Below are positions 34,463 to 44,122 of a stretch of 48,030 nt of DNA, one piece after another. This DNA comes from Selenomonas sp. (lineage in GTDB: Bacteria; Bacillota; Negativicutes; Selenomonadales; Selenomonadaceae). Both the position numbers and the translations under genes were made by a program. The stretch spans positions 1-48,030 of the forward strand of contig JAGPMW010000017.1 in assembly GCA_018052705.1 (NCBI GenBank), given 5' to 3'. Position 1 is the stretch's first letter. Each line of letters begins with the position of its first letter. Below the pieces are notes generated by a model. The model made no database searches, was not told the DNA's origin, and saw only the letters and a list, made by a program, of their open reading frames with translations.

Positions 34463-35101
34463 TTACAGCGTGCCGAAGATACGGTCGCCAGCATCGCCGA
34501 GCCCCGGGATGATATAGCCTTTGTCATTGAGCTTCTCATCAACAGCTGCCACATACAGCGGCACATCCGGATGCTCTTCATTGATGACTTTGATGCCCTC
34601 CGGTGCTGCCACAAGGCACATGAGGATAATGGATTTCGCGCCTTTCTCCTTGAGCAGAGTCAGTGCTGCCGCAGCGCTGCCGCCGGTAGCCAGCATCGGA
34701 TCGACAACGATGAGCGTACGCTCAGCAACATCACTCGGCAGCTTGCAGTAGTACTCGACCGGCTTCAGGGTCTTTGGATCGCGGTACATGCCGACATGAC
34801 CGACACGAGCTGCCGGAATCATGTTCACGACACCGTTGAGCATGCCGAGTCCGGCACGCAGGATTGGCACAACGCCAACCTTCTTGCCTGCCAGCACCTG
34901 AGCCTTGCATTTAGCCACCGGCGTCTCAATCTCGATCTCCTTCAGCGGAAAATCACGGGTGATCTCATAGGCCATGAGCATCGCGATTTCTTCCAGCAGC
35001 TCACGAAAATCTTTCGTTCCCGTATCTTTCTGACGCATCAGCGTCAGCTTGTGCTGGATCAGTGGATGATCGATGATATTGACATTGAGTTCTTCTGACA
35101 T
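34463..35101 (-). CDS. upp: Uracil phosphoribosyltransferase
   Basis: 212 residues. [15 protein letters not shown] and the PRPP loop [16 protein letters not shown], with the C-terminal [13 protein letters not shown], identify Upp, which makes UMP from uracil and PRPP in pyrimidine salvage. It begins 14 nt after glyA; glyA-upp adjacency is also seen in Bacillus. Confidence 0.97.
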   Translation of the reverse strand: MSEELNVNIIDHPLIQHKLTLMRQKDTGTKDFRELLEEIAMLMAYEITRDFPLKEIEIETPVAKCKAQVLAGKKVGVVPILRAGLGMLNGVVNMIPAARVGHVGMYRDPKTLKPVEYYCKLPSDVAERTLIVVDPMLATGGSAAAALTLLKEKGAKSIILMCLVAAPEGIKVINEEHPDVPLYVAAVDEKLNDKGYIIPGLGDAGDRIFGTL

Positions 35102-35115
35102 TTATTTCTCTCTCC

Positions 35116-36363
35116 TTATTCGTACAATGGATATTTCTGACAGAGCACCGCGACACGGGCTCTGGCTTCTTCTTTCACTTTTTCGTCTTCCGGGCTGCTC
35201 AGCACCAGCGCGATGATATTGCCGACCTCGACCATATCACTCTCTTTGAAGCCGCGCGTGGTCAGGGCCGGAGAGCCTAGACGCAGACCGCTCGTGACAA
35301 ACGGGGACAGCGGTTCAAACGGAATCGTATTGCGGTTCGCCGTAATATTGACCTCATCAAGTACATTCTGGGCAATTTTGCCCGTGATGCCCTTATTCGT
35401 CAGGTCAACCAGCATCAGGTGGTTATCTGTCCCACCTGAAACGATGCGGAATCCGTCCTTCATCAACGTATCGGCCAGCGCAGCGGCGTTCTTCTTGACC
35501 TGCTTGGCATACTCCTTGAACTCCGGACGCAGGGCTTCACCAAGCGCCACAGCCTTGCCAGCGATGACATGCATAAGCGGGCCGCCCTGAATGCCTGGGA
35601 ACACGGCCTTGTTGAACTGCTGGCCAAACTCAGCATCCTTGCAGAGGATCATGCCGCCACGCGGACCGCGCAGCGTCTTATGCGTCGTCGTCGTAACCAC
35701 ATCAGCATATGGCACCGGACTTGGATGCTCTCCAGCGGCCACGAGGCCAGCGATATGCGCGATATCGACCATAAGGTAGGCCCCGACACGATGGGCGATA
35801 TCTGCAAGGCGCGGAAAATCGATGATGCGGGCATAAGCCGAGGCACCAGCAACGATGAGTTTTGGCTGGCACTCCTGCGCTTTCTTCTCCAGCGCATCAT
35901 AGTCGATGGTCTCGGTTTCCTTCGTAACACCATACGGCACAATCTTGAAGTACTTGCCAGACATGTTGACCGGCGAGCCATGCGTCAGATGCCCACCATC
36001 ATTGAGGTTCATGCCCATGACGGTATCTCCCGGCTGCAGCAGCGCAAAGAATACCGCCATATTGGCCTGAGCGCCCGAGTGCGGCTGGACATTGGCATAC
36101 TCGGCCCCAAACAGCTTCCTGGCCCGGTCAATAGCCAGCTGCTCCACCTCATCGACGAACTCACAGCCACCATAGTAGCGCTTGCCCGGATAGCCCTCGG
36201 CGTATTTGTTGGTCAGTACGCTGCCCTGGGCTTCCAGAACGGCCTTGCTGACAATATTTTCCGATGCAATCAGCTCCAGCTTCGTACGCTGGCGATTCAG
36301 CTCGCTGTCAAGCTTGGCGGCGATTTCAGGATCCGATTTCTTCAGTGTTTCCATAAGACTCAT
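35116..36363 (-). CDS. glyA: Serine hydroxymethyltransferase
   Basis: 415 residues. The PLP lysine lies in [51 protein letters not shown] and [12 protein letters not shown] are present. It converts serine and tetrahydrofolate to glycine and 5,10-methylene-THF. The start at 36363 ([13 protein letters not shown]) uses GAGGAGG 10 nt upstream; an ATG at 36381 overlaps that site and is rejected. Confidence 0.97.
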   Translation of the reverse strand: MSLMETLKKSDPEIAAKLDSELNRQRTKLELIASENIVSKAVLEAQGSVLTNKYAEGYPGKRYYGGCEFVDEVEQLAIDRARKLFGAEYANVQPHSGAQANMAVFFALLQPGDTVMGMNLNDGGHLTHGSPVNMSGKYFKIVPYGVTKETETIDYDALEKKAQECQPKLIVAGASAYARIIDFPRLADIAHRVGAYLMVDIAHIAGLVAAGEHPSPVPYADVVTTTTHKTLRGPRGGMILCKDAEFGQQFNKAVFPGIQGGPLMHVIAGKAVALGEALRPEFKEYAKQVKKNAAALADTLMKDGFRIVSGGTDNHLMLVDLTNKGITGKIAQNVLDEVNITANRNTIPFEPLSPFVTSGLRLGSPALTTRGFKESDMVEVGNIIALVLSSPEDEKVKEEARARVAVLCQKYPLYE

Positions 36364-36447
36364 TGTGGGAGACCTCCTCATCGATAGGTAACAGATGTTA
36401 GACAGATGATACGGACACTTGCTATATAGGATTTTCAGCGGGCAGGA

Positions 36448-36891
36448 TCAGTCCTGCTCGAGGGCCATAATCTTGTTCACGCGACGCTCATGACGGCCGC
36501 CGTCGAACTCAGTCTCGACCCAGGCACGAACAACCTCACCAGCAGGGCCAAGGCCCATGACACGGCCGCCCATCGAAAGGACGTTAGCATCATTGTGATG
36601 GCGGGACATCTTGGCCGAGTAGACATCATTGCAGAGTGCGCAACGGATGCCCTTGATTTTATTGCAGGCAATCGAGATGCCGATACCCGTGCCGCAGAGC
36701 GCGATGCCACGGTCGGACTTGCCGGAGACTACGTCCGCACAGACCTTCTCAGCAACATCTGGATAATCGATGGCCTCTGTACCGAAGGTTCCGACATCCA
36801 CGACCTCAATGTTCCCGTATTCCTTCAGGACCATTTTGACTTCCTCTTTGAGCTGAACCGCACCATGATCGCTGCCAATGGTGATTTTCAT
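36448..36891 (-). CDS. rpiB: Ribose 5-phosphate isomerase B
   Basis: 147 residues. MKITIGSDHGAVQLKEEV, catalytic Cys66 in GIALCGTGIGISIACNK, and SRHHNDANVLSMGGR identify RpiB, which interconverts ribose 5-phosphate and ribulose 5-phosphate. The start at 36891 follows GGTGGAAGGTAAGC; an ATG at 36912 is rejected. It lies between sua5 and glyA, as in Bacillus. Confidence 0.95.
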   Translation of the reverse strand: MKITIGSDHGAVQLKEEVKMVLKEYGNIEVVDVGTFGTEAIDYPDVAEKVCADVVSGKSDRGIALCGTGIGISIACNKIKGIRCALCNDVYSAKMSRHHNDANVLSMGGRVMGLGPAGEVVRAWVETEFDGGRHERRVNKIMALEQD

Positions 36892-36960
36892 GCTTACCTT
36901 CCACCTTTCCATACTAACCTGTGCAAAATACTACCCTACATTGTATCATATTCAGGCAAG

Positions 36961-36983
36961 AAAAAATACCGTCAAACGACGGC
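36961..36983 (-). terminator. Terminator between sua5 and rpiB
   Basis: Stem GCCGTC/GACGGT (36968-36983), loop 4 nt, followed on the minus strand by a run of T (36961-36966). It suggests that rpiB-glyA-upp-ychF are at least partly transcribed separately. Confidence 0.7.
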
Positions 36984-37016
36984 ATTTCGCTTAGTAATGA
37001 AATTATCCCGCGCCGA

Positions 37017-38078
37017 TCAGGCCTTGATCGTACGGAAGCCGCTGGCCTTGTGCAAACGGTTCATGATCGCAAGGCCGAGCCCCTGCTCCGCCGTGCCCTC
37101 CCCCAGCAGTACATCAGCCGGCTGGTCATCAAAGCTGCGCAGCGCCTCATAAATATTTGCCGCAATCGCAGGCAGACTGCCCTGATGACCATAGTCGGCC
37201 ATCAGGTTAGCCGGCAGCAGCCCCCGCAGTTCATTCAGCACCTCATGACTCGCAATAACACCGACCACATGACCTTCGCCCTGCAGCCGCGCAACCTCAC
37301 GCTGAAAAGCGCGTGCCATGCGCGTTGGCATCCCCTCAATCAGGGTAAGCGGTACTTTCGGTGCATAGTGCGTATACTTCATTCCCGGTGCCTTCGGCAC
37401 GACATCGGCGCCGACCAAAGCCGGGTCGAGCGTCACCATGTCCTCCCCCAGCAGCTCCACCAGCATCTCCCGCGTAATCGCGCCAGGACGCAGAATGACC
37501 GCCTTATCGCCTGTACAGTCCACGATGGTCGACTCCACACCAAAACGACATGGCCCGCCATCGAGAATCAGCGGCACGCGCCCATCAAGGTCACGCGCCG
37601 TCAGCTCTGCCGTCGTCGGACTGGGGCGCCCGGAAATATTGGCCGATGGCGCCGCAATCGGCACCCCGGCTGCCCGGATCAATGCCCGCGCCACATCATT
37701 TTCCGGCATCCGGATACCGACTGTCGGCAGACCGCCCGTAATCCGGTCTGGCACGATTGCCTTGCGCTGCATGATCAGTGTAATCGGCCCCGGGCAGAAC
37801 GCCGCCATAAGTTTCTCGGCCAGCGGCGGAATCACCACCGCAATCTGCTCAACCATCGAGCGATTTGCCACATGCAGGATCAGCGGATTATCCGAAGGAC
37901 GCCCCTTAGCCGTATAAATCCCCGCACAGGCATCCCCATCGAGCCCATTGGCGCCAAGACCATAAACCGTCTCCGTAGGAAAGGCTACCAGCCCGCCCGA
38001 ACGCAGGATTTCACCTGCCTCATGCAAAATATCCCGCTGCTGCTTTATATCTTCTATTTTTACGATTCTCGTTTTCAT
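37017..38078 (-). CDS. L-threonylcarbamoyladenylate synthase, Sua5 type
   Basis: 353 residues, long (Sua5) form: an N-terminal YrdC domain (about 10-195: GGLVAFPTETVYGLGANGL, KGRPSDNPLILHVA, CPGPITLIM, SANISGRPSPT, STIVDC) and a C-terminal Sua5 domain (APGMKYTHYAPKVPLTLIEG). It makes threonylcarbamoyl-AMP for the t6A37 modification of ANN-decoding tRNAs. The start at 38078 has GGAGAAAATGAT upstream and lies one base after the prmC stop; an ATG at 38147 inside prmC is rejected. Confidence 0.95.
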   Translation of the reverse strand: MKTRIVKIEDIKQQRDILHEAGEILRSGGLVAFPTETVYGLGANGLDGDACAGIYTAKGRPSDNPLILHVANRSMVEQIAVVIPPLAEKLMAAFCPGPITLIMQRKAIVPDRITGGLPTVGIRMPENDVARALIRAAGVPIAAPSANISGRPSPTTAELTARDLDGRVPLILDGGPCRFGVESTIVDCTGDKAVILRPGAITREMLVELLGEDMVTLDPALVGADVVPKAPGMKYTHYAPKVPLTLIEGMPTRMARAFQREVARLQGEGHVVGVIASHEVLNELRGLLPANLMADYGHQGSLPAIAANIYEALRSFDDQPADVLLGEGTAEQGLGLAIMNRLHKASGFRTIKA

Positions 38079-38079
38079 A

Positions 38080-38964
38080 TCATTTTCTCCATGCCAGGAC
38101 AACCCGGTCAATGCCCGCATAATCCTTGCGGATCTCCGTACGGCCAATAAGCGGATTATCCTCGGCCAGCGCCGCTACCGCCTCTGCCTGATGGATTCCG
38201 ACCTCGAAGGCCATGAATCCTTTCTCTGTCAGCATCGCCGGTGCCTCCGTACAGAGACGGCGATAGAAATCCAGTCCATCCACGCCGCCCGCCAGCGCCG
38301 TCATCGGCTCCTTGCAGCGGACCTCCGGCGCAAGTTCTGCGATATCCGCCACCGGAATATACGGCGGATTTGAGAGGATTGCCGCAAACTGCTGCCCCGC
38401 GACCGGCGCGAGCAGATCGCCCGTATGGAACCTGACGCGTTCATCGAGCCCCAGTGCTGCCGCATTCTCCTCAGCTACTGCCCGCGCTGCTGACGAGATG
38501 TCCACCGTATCAGCGGTCACTCCATCCATCAGGCTCAGAACACTCAGACAGACTGCCCCCGAACCCGTGCCGATATCCGCCAGACGGGCGGGCTCTTCGT
38601 TCTCATCCGCCTGCGCTTTCAGCTCATCAACCGCCGCCTGAACAAGAATCTCAGTATCTGGACGCGGCACCAGTGTATCGGGTGTCACCTTGAACGTCAG
38701 TCCCATGAATTCTTTCTCGCCCAGAATATAGGCCACCGGCATATGCTCCACGCGCTGCCTGATCATCGCCCGGTAAAGAGCTAACTCCTCTGCCTGCAGC
38801 GGCTCATCAAAATGAACATAGAGATAGATGCGCTGCTTCCCGAGCACATGCGACAGCAATACCTCAGCATCCAGCCGTGGTGACTTGATGCCCTTCTGTC
38901 CAAAATACTGTTCCGTCCATTTCAGGATACGGCCAATCGTCCAGATTTGATTTGCTTCTGCCAT
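38080..38964 (-). CDS. prmC: Release factor glutamine methyltransferase
   Basis: 294 residues. An N-terminal helical domain is followed by a Rossmann methyltransferase: DTLVPRPDTEILV, ADIGTGSGAVCLSV, and the catalytic AILSNPPYIP. It methylates the Gln of the GGQ motif in RF1/RF2. The ATG at 38964 shares bases with the prfA stop (TGATG); a GTG at 38967 is an alternative. Coupled to its substrate gene prfA. Confidence 0.95.
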   Translation of the reverse strand: MAEANQIWTIGRILKWTEQYFGQKGIKSPRLDAEVLLSHVLGKQRIYLYVHFDEPLQAEELALYRAMIRQRVEHMPVAYILGEKEFMGLTFKVTPDTLVPRPDTEILVQAAVDELKAQADENEEPARLADIGTGSGAVCLSVLSLMDGVTADTVDISSAARAVAEENAAALGLDERVRFHTGDLLAPVAGQQFAAILSNPPYIPVADIAELAPEVRCKEPMTALAGGVDGLDFYRRLCTEAPAMLTEKGFMAFEVGIHQAEAVAALAEDNPLIGRTEIRKDYAGIDRVVLAWRK

Positions 38965-40031
38965 CACTTCACCTGCTTCAGGCGCTCAGCCTGATCGGCT
39001 GTAATAAGCGCATTCAGGATCTCATCAAGATCACCATTGAGGACTGCATCAATCCGGTGCAGCGTCAGACCGATCCGATGGTCCGTCACACGGCCCTGTG
39101 GGAAATTATAGGTCCGGATACGCTCACTGCGGTCTCCGGAACCGACCTGACTCCGGCGATCCGCCGCCACAGCATGTTCCTGTGCCTGCCGTGCCTGATC
39201 CAGCACCCGCGCCCGCAGTACCTTCATCGCCTTTTCCTTATTCTTGAGCTGAGACTTCTCATCCTGGCACTGCACAACAATTCCTGTCGGCAGATGCGTG
39301 ATACGGATCGCCGTTTCCGTACGGTTGACATACTGGCCACCCGCGCCAGAGGCACAGTAAGTATCGATGCGCAGCTCATTCGGATTGATATCGACCTCAA
39401 CATCCTCGACCTCCGGCAGCACCGCCACCGTAACTGCAGATGTATGGATGCGTCCTCCCGACTCGGTAACCGGCACCCGCTGGACACGATGCGTGCCACT
39501 CTCATACTTCAGCTTGCTATATGCACCGAATCCCGTCACCATGAACGAGACTTCCTTAAAGCCGCCGATCTCCGTCGCATTCGCATCAATCAGCTCAGTG
39601 CGCCAGCCCTGACGCTCGGCAAACCGCGAATACATCCGGAACAGATCACCAGCGAACAACGCTGCCTCATCACCACCGACACCACCACGGATCTCCACAA
39701 TAACATTCTTGTCATCATTCGGGTCCCTGGGCAGCAGCAGGACAGGCAGTTCCTGATCCAGCACCGCCTTCTGCTGCTGGAAATCAGACAGCTCTTCCTC
39801 CACCAGCTTCCGCATCTCATCATCCAGCAGCTCAGCAAACATCGCCTTATCATCAGCGATGCCGCGGACTACCTTCTTATAGACACGGAACTTTTCCACG
39901 AGCGGCGTCAGACTGGCATGTTCCTTGCTGTAACGCTGCCAGCGCTCAATATCCTGTATCGTGTCCGGGTCACTGATCAGTGACTCCAGCTCCATATATT
40001 TATCCTCAACAGCCTGCAGCTTCTCGAGCAC
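38964..40031 (-). CDS. prfA: Peptide chain release factor 1
   Basis: 355 residues. The GGQ loop ([24 protein letters not shown]) catalyses peptidyl-tRNA hydrolysis; the codon-recognition tripeptide is PVT ([16 protein letters not shown]), the RF1 type that reads UAA and UAG. GTG at 40031 is chosen because GAGGTG lies 6 nt upstream and the protein then begins [12 protein letters not shown], as in Bacillus RF1; the open frame extends three codons further to a GTG at 40040 inside that site. Confidence 0.96.
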   Translation of the reverse strand: MLEKLQAVEDKYMELESLISDPDTIQDIERWQRYSKEHASLTPLVEKFRVYKKVVRGIADDKAMFAELLDDEMRKLVEEELSDFQQQKAVLDQELPVLLLPRDPNDDKNVIVEIRGGVGGDEAALFAGDLFRMYSRFAERQGWRTELIDANATEIGGFKEVSFMVTGFGAYSKLKYESGTHRVQRVPVTESGGRIHTSAVTVAVLPEVEDVEVDINPNELRIDTYCASGAGGQYVNRTETAIRITHLPTGIVVQCQDEKSQLKNKEKAMKVLRARVLDQARQAQEHAVAADRRSQVGSGDRSERIRTYNFPQGRVTDHRIGLTLHRIDAVLNGDLDEILNALITADQAERLKQVK

Positions 40032-40062
40032 AAAATTCACCTCAAAAATTTTCTATGACTAC

Positions 40063-40983
40063 TCAGGGCACCTGAACCGGCTCCACCCCGGTCTTGATAT
40101 ATTCCCCGGTTCCCTCGACAATCTCCTCCTGCGGCAGCACGGCCTTCAGCGACTCAATCGCCACCTCGACCATATCATCTTCCGGTGGCCGCGTCGTCAG
40201 ATACTGCAGCCAGAGTCCCGGCTTGATTGCCGTCTGGATAACCGGATTCTCACTGCGCCCCGCAACGCGGATAATCTCATACGAGATTCCCGCCACCACC
40301 GGCAGCAGCAGAATACGGCTCGCGATCCGCTCCCAGAGCGTTGGCCAGCCAAGAAATGCAAACACGAAAATCGACACCAGCATCACAATCAACAGGAAAT
40401 TCGTCCCGCAACGCGGATGCAGCCGCGAAAACTTTTGCACATTCTCCACCGTCAGCGGCAGTCCTGCCTCATAACAGTGAATCGTCTTATGCTCCGCCCC
40501 ATGATACTGAAACACCCGCCGGATATCCTTCATGCGCGAAATCCCCCAGATATAGCCGAGGAAAATCAATAGCCGCAGGAAGCCTTCCATCAGATTCAGG
40601 AAAACAGGCTCCTCCGTCACAAAATGGAAAAATTTCGCTGCTCCGGTCGGAATCGCAATGAAAAGGACACTCGCCAGCACCAAAGCAAAGACAATAGTCC
40701 CCGCCATTTCACGATCCGACAGCTGCTCATCCTCCTCGCCCGCCATCTTCGCCGAGTATGACAGCGACTTCATGCCGATCACCAGTGACTCGATGAGCGA
40801 GACCGTCCCGCGCAGCATCGGTTTCTTCAGGATTGGATACCGGTCGCTGATTGAGTGTACCGGCTTCGTATCTACCTGTATCTTCCTGCCCGGGTCACGC
40901 ACCGCCGTGGCCGTCAGCCCCGGGCCACGCATCATGACCCCTTCAATGACGGCCTGGCCGCCAACCATCAATCTATCACTCAA
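40063..40983 (-). CDS. DUF1385 (YqhQ-like) membrane protein
   Basis: 306 residues. MVGGQAVIEGVMMRGP is the family signature; QYHGAEHKTIHCYEAG and SRLHPRCGTNFLLIVMLVSIFVF follow. About 4-5 membrane segments. The biochemical function is unknown. It lies between rpmE and prfA, the usual place in clostridia. The start is a TTG at 40983, with GGAGGAATT upstream. Confidence 0.9.
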   Translation of the reverse strand: MSDRLMVGGQAVIEGVMMRGPGLTATAVRDPGRKIQVDTKPVHSISDRYPILKKPMLRGTVSLIESLVIGMKSLSYSAKMAGEEDEQLSDREMAGTIVFALVLASVLFIAIPTGAAKFFHFVTEEPVFLNLMEGFLRLLIFLGYIWGISRMKDIRRVFQYHGAEHKTIHCYEAGLPLTVENVQKFSRLHPRCGTNFLLIVMLVSIFVFAFLGWPTLWERIASRILLLPVVAGISYEIIRVAGRSENPVIQTAIKPGLWLQYLTTRPPEDDMVEVAIESLKAVLPQEEIVEGTGEYIKTGVEPVQVP

Positions 40984-41048
40984 CGGAATTCCTCCTTACC
41001 TGGAAATACCGATAGCATCAATATTACAAATTGCTTTATATAGCAAAT

Positions 41049-41078
41049 AAAGCAGAACAGACGAATCTGCTCTGCTTT
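41049..41078 (-). terminator. Terminator after rpmE
   Basis: 13-bp arms (41049-41061, 41066-41078) with one wobble and a TTCG tetraloop on the minus strand, followed by TTTATTTGC. It lies 14 nt past the rpmE stop and probably gives a separate short rpmE transcript. Confidence 0.8.
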
Positions 41079-41091
41079 ACCAAAGTCAACA

Positions 41092-41292
41092 TTATTTCTT
41101 TGCAAAACGCTTGTTGAACTTTTCGATACGTCCGCCTGCCTGAACGTCACGCTGACGACCCGTGAAGAACGGATGGCACTTGGAGCAGACATCGACACGA
41201 AGCTCTTCGCGCGTGGAACCCGTCTTAAACGTGTTGCCGCAACCGCAGATAACCGTAGCCTCATGATATTCCGGATGGATACCCTGTTTCAT
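41092..41292 (-). CDS. rpmE: 50S ribosomal protein L31
   Basis: 66 residues. [22 protein letters not shown] and [14 protein letters not shown] contain the Cys residues of the zinc-binding (C+) form of L31. The start at 41292 follows GAGGTGTATAGA; an ATG at 41343 is rejected because it would add 17 atypical residues. It has its own promoter and a long structured leader. Confidence 0.96.
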   Translation of the reverse strand: MKQGIHPEYHEATVICGCGNTFKTGSTREELRVDVCSKCHPFFTGRQRDVQAGGRIEKFNKRFAKK

Positions 41293-41430
41293 TCTATACA
41301 CCTCGCTTTCACCCCAAGAAACTGGGAATTGATACAAGCCCACTAGGCGTAGACTTGGTTTAGACCTAGCTCCCCGTCGGGGTAAAGCCAGTCAATTTTA
41401 ACTGGAACCAAACGTCAATACGTTTAGTAC
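41293..41430 (-). promoter_or_regulatory. Structured 5' leader of rpmE, possible L31 autoregulatory element
   Basis: Several short inverted repeats: CCCC/GGGG around 41372-41382, CCAGT/ACTGG at 41388-41405, AACGT/ACGTT at 41411-41424, CTAGG/CCTAG at 41343-41369 and CCCA/TGGG at 41314-41327. L31 mRNA leaders are known to bind the protein in several phyla; I did not identify a specific family. Confidence 0.4.
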
Positions 41431-41436
41431 CTTCCT

Positions 41437-41465
41437 AGTATAGCACGCCATTTCGCGGTATGCAA
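41437..41465 (-). promoter_or_regulatory. Promoter of rpmE
   Basis: Minus strand: TTGCAT (41460-41465), 17-nt spacer, TATACT (41437-41442). Transcription would begin near 41430, giving a leader of about 140 nt. Confidence 0.7.
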
Positions 41466-41481
41466 GAAAATCCACGAAGTT

Positions 41482-43515
41482 TTACACCCTCGGCCCGATC
41501 CCGGCATCATTCAGAAGCTCCGGATGCCGCACGAGCCAGCCGGTGATCTCGCACCAGGCATCCCGCTCAGCCTTGAACTGTACCGTATCCTGCAACAGCG
41601 GCAGTTCCTTGGTGGAGACCTGCAGAGACTGTGCCGTCTGATTCCGGTAGTCGCCCAAGAGCTCCTCCGTCATCCAGCAGTATGGCGTTACCACATGATC
41701 CAGCTTCTCCGTCAGCGACGGGAACAGGGAATAATATTCAAAGCCTTTCGGCGCAATAAGCTCCATCAGTGTCGGCAGGATATTCATATGTCCGCCGATC
41801 GTATTGCCAGCCAGCATCTCCGGAGTCAATTCCGGATGATGCATCGCAAAAGAAGTCAGCAGCATGTCCCGCATAGATGGTTCCCGCCGATCGACCACAC
41901 CATGCTCGAACGGGATCAGTCCCGTCGAATGGTCACCCGTAACAATGAACAGACTATCCGGATACGCTGCCCTCATTTCCTCAACAAAATGCATCAGTGA
42001 CTGGTCTGCATACCAGCAGCCACCCAGCTTCCGCCAGGCCATCTTATCATTCTTCAACCGCTCCGACCACGCCGGCATCACCCGGTCCATATCGAAGCCC
42101 AGCTTATCCATCGGCATATGATATGGTCCATGGTTCGACGTCGTATACAGAAAGTGGAACACCGGCTGGTCCGCATCCTGCTCCCGGATCAGCTCAGCCG
42201 CGCGATTCAGGAATACGTGGTCATAGATGCCGAGCCAGGTCCGCGGTGCGTCTGCCGGACAGATATCAAATCCGCTATGACAGGCATCGAAACCAGCCGC
42301 CGGCAGGAAATGCTCCAGGCTGCCATGCCCCAACCCGCCGCCGTACCAGAACTCCGTCCGATAACCCAGCCGCCGCAACTGCTCCGGCCATGACGTCAGG
42401 GCACACCCCTGCCAGAACGGCATCTTCTCATTCAGCTCCAGCTCTGCATCATAGACACCCGCAACCAGCCCCACCACAGAAGGTCGGGAGCGCATACCAG
42501 CTGGCAGAAAATTATTTATGACCACCGTATGCGGATCCTGCCGGAACCGCTGGCTGGCCTCCATCAGATTCAGCTCATCATAGATTGAATCGAACGATGC
42601 CTGTGCATGGCCTTCGCCCAGCAAAAAGAAAATATGCTTTGGCGCGTGTATCCGCGGTCCTCCAGCCTCATGCCTGAATAACCGCAACGGATCATCCGTC
42701 AAAGAGGCCCCTGCCGGCAGCACCGGCTGCATGACATGCTCAGACTCAGCATCATCATGCAGCAGCATCTCATCCAGCGGTGCCCTCAGCACCAGTTCCA
42801 GCGCGATCAGATCATCCATAGCAGCCTTCGACAGTAAAGTATCCTCTTTGACTATGGCCGGCAGTTCATCCCACTCCGGTTTTTTCCGATGGTCCAGTGT
42901 CCCGCCATAACGCATCCAATAGAACCAAAGCACCGACGTCAGGAACACTACCGTGTTCAGCCCATACTGGAGCCATGGAGACGACAGCTCCACATAGGGC
43001 AGCACCGGCGTTGCCAGCAAATACTGGATACCATGATAGCAGAGCAGTGCATAGGGAATATAGCCCAGCAAGATCCACGCACCATGATTCTGGTTGAAGA
43101 ATATATCGACAAAATTCTTCTTGTCCGCATGCCCGGCCAGCCGCATCGTCTGATTGAACGTATCATGAAAATGATAATAGAAAATCATCTTGCCCATGAA
43201 TGCTGTATACAAAACGACCAGATAAGCCGTCACTCCCACCGCCCGTACCGTATCTCCCATCGCAAAATACCTCGGCAGAAAGGCCCCCGGCAAACTCACC
43301 AGCAGAAGCGAGAACAAGAACACATACGCATTGAAGTCCATCCCCCACCAGAAACCATACCGGAAACAGCGGAACCACTTCCGCCATTCCCCAGCCGGGT
43401 TCTTCTTTGGCCGATAAACCAGAATAAACGCCAAACGAAATAATGCGCAAACCAGCGGTGCCACCAGCACCAGCTTCAGATCCTGCTGAAGCCCCATAAA
43501 AAAAGACGAAAACAT
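41482..43515 (-). CDS. LTA synthase-like membrane sulfatase-fold protein
   Basis: 677 residues. About five N-terminal membrane segments (1-220), a linker, then an extracytoplasmic alkaline-phosphatase/sulfatase-fold domain (about 290-640). Visible metal-site motifs: LLGEGHAQASF (Glu), TTSNHGPYHMP (His) and FIVTGDHSTGLI (Asp-His), with a possible Ser nucleophile in GMRSRPSVV instead of the usual Thr. The family transfers glycerol-phosphate, phosphoethanolamine or similar groups to envelope polymers. The substrate is unknown, and lipoteichoic acid itself is not expected in a diderm. GAGGTGA precedes the ATG. It is transcribed alone. Confidence 0.88.
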   Translation of the reverse strand: MFSSFFMGLQQDLKLVLVAPLVCALFRLAFILVYRPKKNPAGEWRKWFRCFRYGFWWGMDFNAYVFLFSLLLVSLPGAFLPRYFAMGDTVRAVGVTAYLVVLYTAFMGKMIFYYHFHDTFNQTMRLAGHADKKNFVDIFFNQNHGAWILLGYIPYALLCYHGIQYLLATPVLPYVELSSPWLQYGLNTVVFLTSVLWFYWMRYGGTLDHRKKPEWDELPAIVKEDTLLSKAAMDDLIALELVLRAPLDEMLLHDDAESEHVMQPVLPAGASLTDDPLRLFRHEAGGPRIHAPKHIFFLLGEGHAQASFDSIYDELNLMEASQRFRQDPHTVVINNFLPAGMRSRPSVVGLVAGVYDAELELNEKMPFWQGCALTSWPEQLRRLGYRTEFWYGGGLGHGSLEHFLPAAGFDACHSGFDICPADAPRTWLGIYDHVFLNRAAELIREQDADQPVFHFLYTTSNHGPYHMPMDKLGFDMDRVMPAWSERLKNDKMAWRKLGGCWYADQSLMHFVEEMRAAYPDSLFIVTGDHSTGLIPFEHGVVDRREPSMRDMLLTSFAMHHPELTPEMLAGNTIGGHMNILPTLMELIAPKGFEYYSLFPSLTEKLDHVVTPYCWMTEELLGDYRNQTAQSLQVSTKELPLLQDTVQFKAERDAWCEITGWLVRHPELLNDAGIGPRV

Positions 43516-43605
43516 TCTGTCACCTCATATACCATAATTTTTAAACACCATCATACATTATACCATAGTTACAATCCACAAACTGCTTGTCATCCCCCCT
43601 AAAAA

Positions 43606-43659
43606 AAACTATACCCATAAATATTATACTTTAAAATATAATATTTATGGGTATAGTTT
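43606..43659. repeat. 23-bp perfect inverted repeat, terminator of the HepT gene
   Basis: Arms 43606-43628 and 43637-43659 are perfectly complementary with an 8-nt loop, and almost all A/T apart from a GGG/CCC core. The minus-strand side ends in a run of eight T, so it should terminate the hepT-like transcript. The arm length is unusual for a simple terminator. The rest of the gap 43516-43720 holds nothing I can recognise. Confidence 0.75.
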
Positions 43660-43720
43660 ATCCCAAAGAAGCCCCCAGCCTCAAAATGAGACTAGTTATG
43701 GAAGCGCTATTCAATCAAAT

Positions 43721-44122
43721 TCATTCCTTCATAACGACCCAATTTGCCAGCAGTTCTGTTTCCAATGCTTCAAACATCGCAATAAAGTTTGCCTTACTAT
43801 CCTTGATAATCCCCAACGCAATTGCTTCATTATAAGAATGGGCCACATTATTCCGTGCCGTCAGTGCCCGTAGCCATAAAGACTCATCCTGAATCATCTC
43901 TGCCTGATAAGCCTGCTTGATGATCACACGCGGTGAACCGACCTTATGCTCACTGTACCCACTGATTTCCAACTGCTCCTTCATCGCTTTCCATGCCTGC
44001 TCAAAGCAGATCTCAAAAAGCGATACCATTCCCGTCTGGGTAATCGTATCGTATGGTGGCTGCCGCGTCTCAATTTCCTTCAGATTCTTCAATGCCCGCC
44101 GAAAGTTCTCGACCTTCTTCAT
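43721..44122 (-). CDS. hepT: HEPN-domain toxin, HepT / HI0074 family
   Basis: 133 residues, all-helical. Arg90-N-N-V-A-His95-S-Tyr97 is an exact RX4HXY motif. In characterised HepT/MntA systems HepT is a ribonuclease, silenced when MntA adds AMP to this Tyr. Annotated relatives are called nucleotidyltransferase substrate-binding proteins (HI0074). The start lies within the end of the mntA gene (53-nt overlap), with AAGGGG upstream, so expression is tightly linked. The context is an accessory island. The toxin role is inferred from motif and pairing. Confidence 0.85.
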   Translation of the reverse strand: MKKVENFRRALKNLKEIETRQPPYDTITQTGMVSLFEICFEQAWKAMKEQLEISGYSEHKVGSPRVIIKQAYQAEMIQDESLWLRALTARNNVAHSYNEAIALGIIKDSKANFIAMFEALETELLANWVVMKE

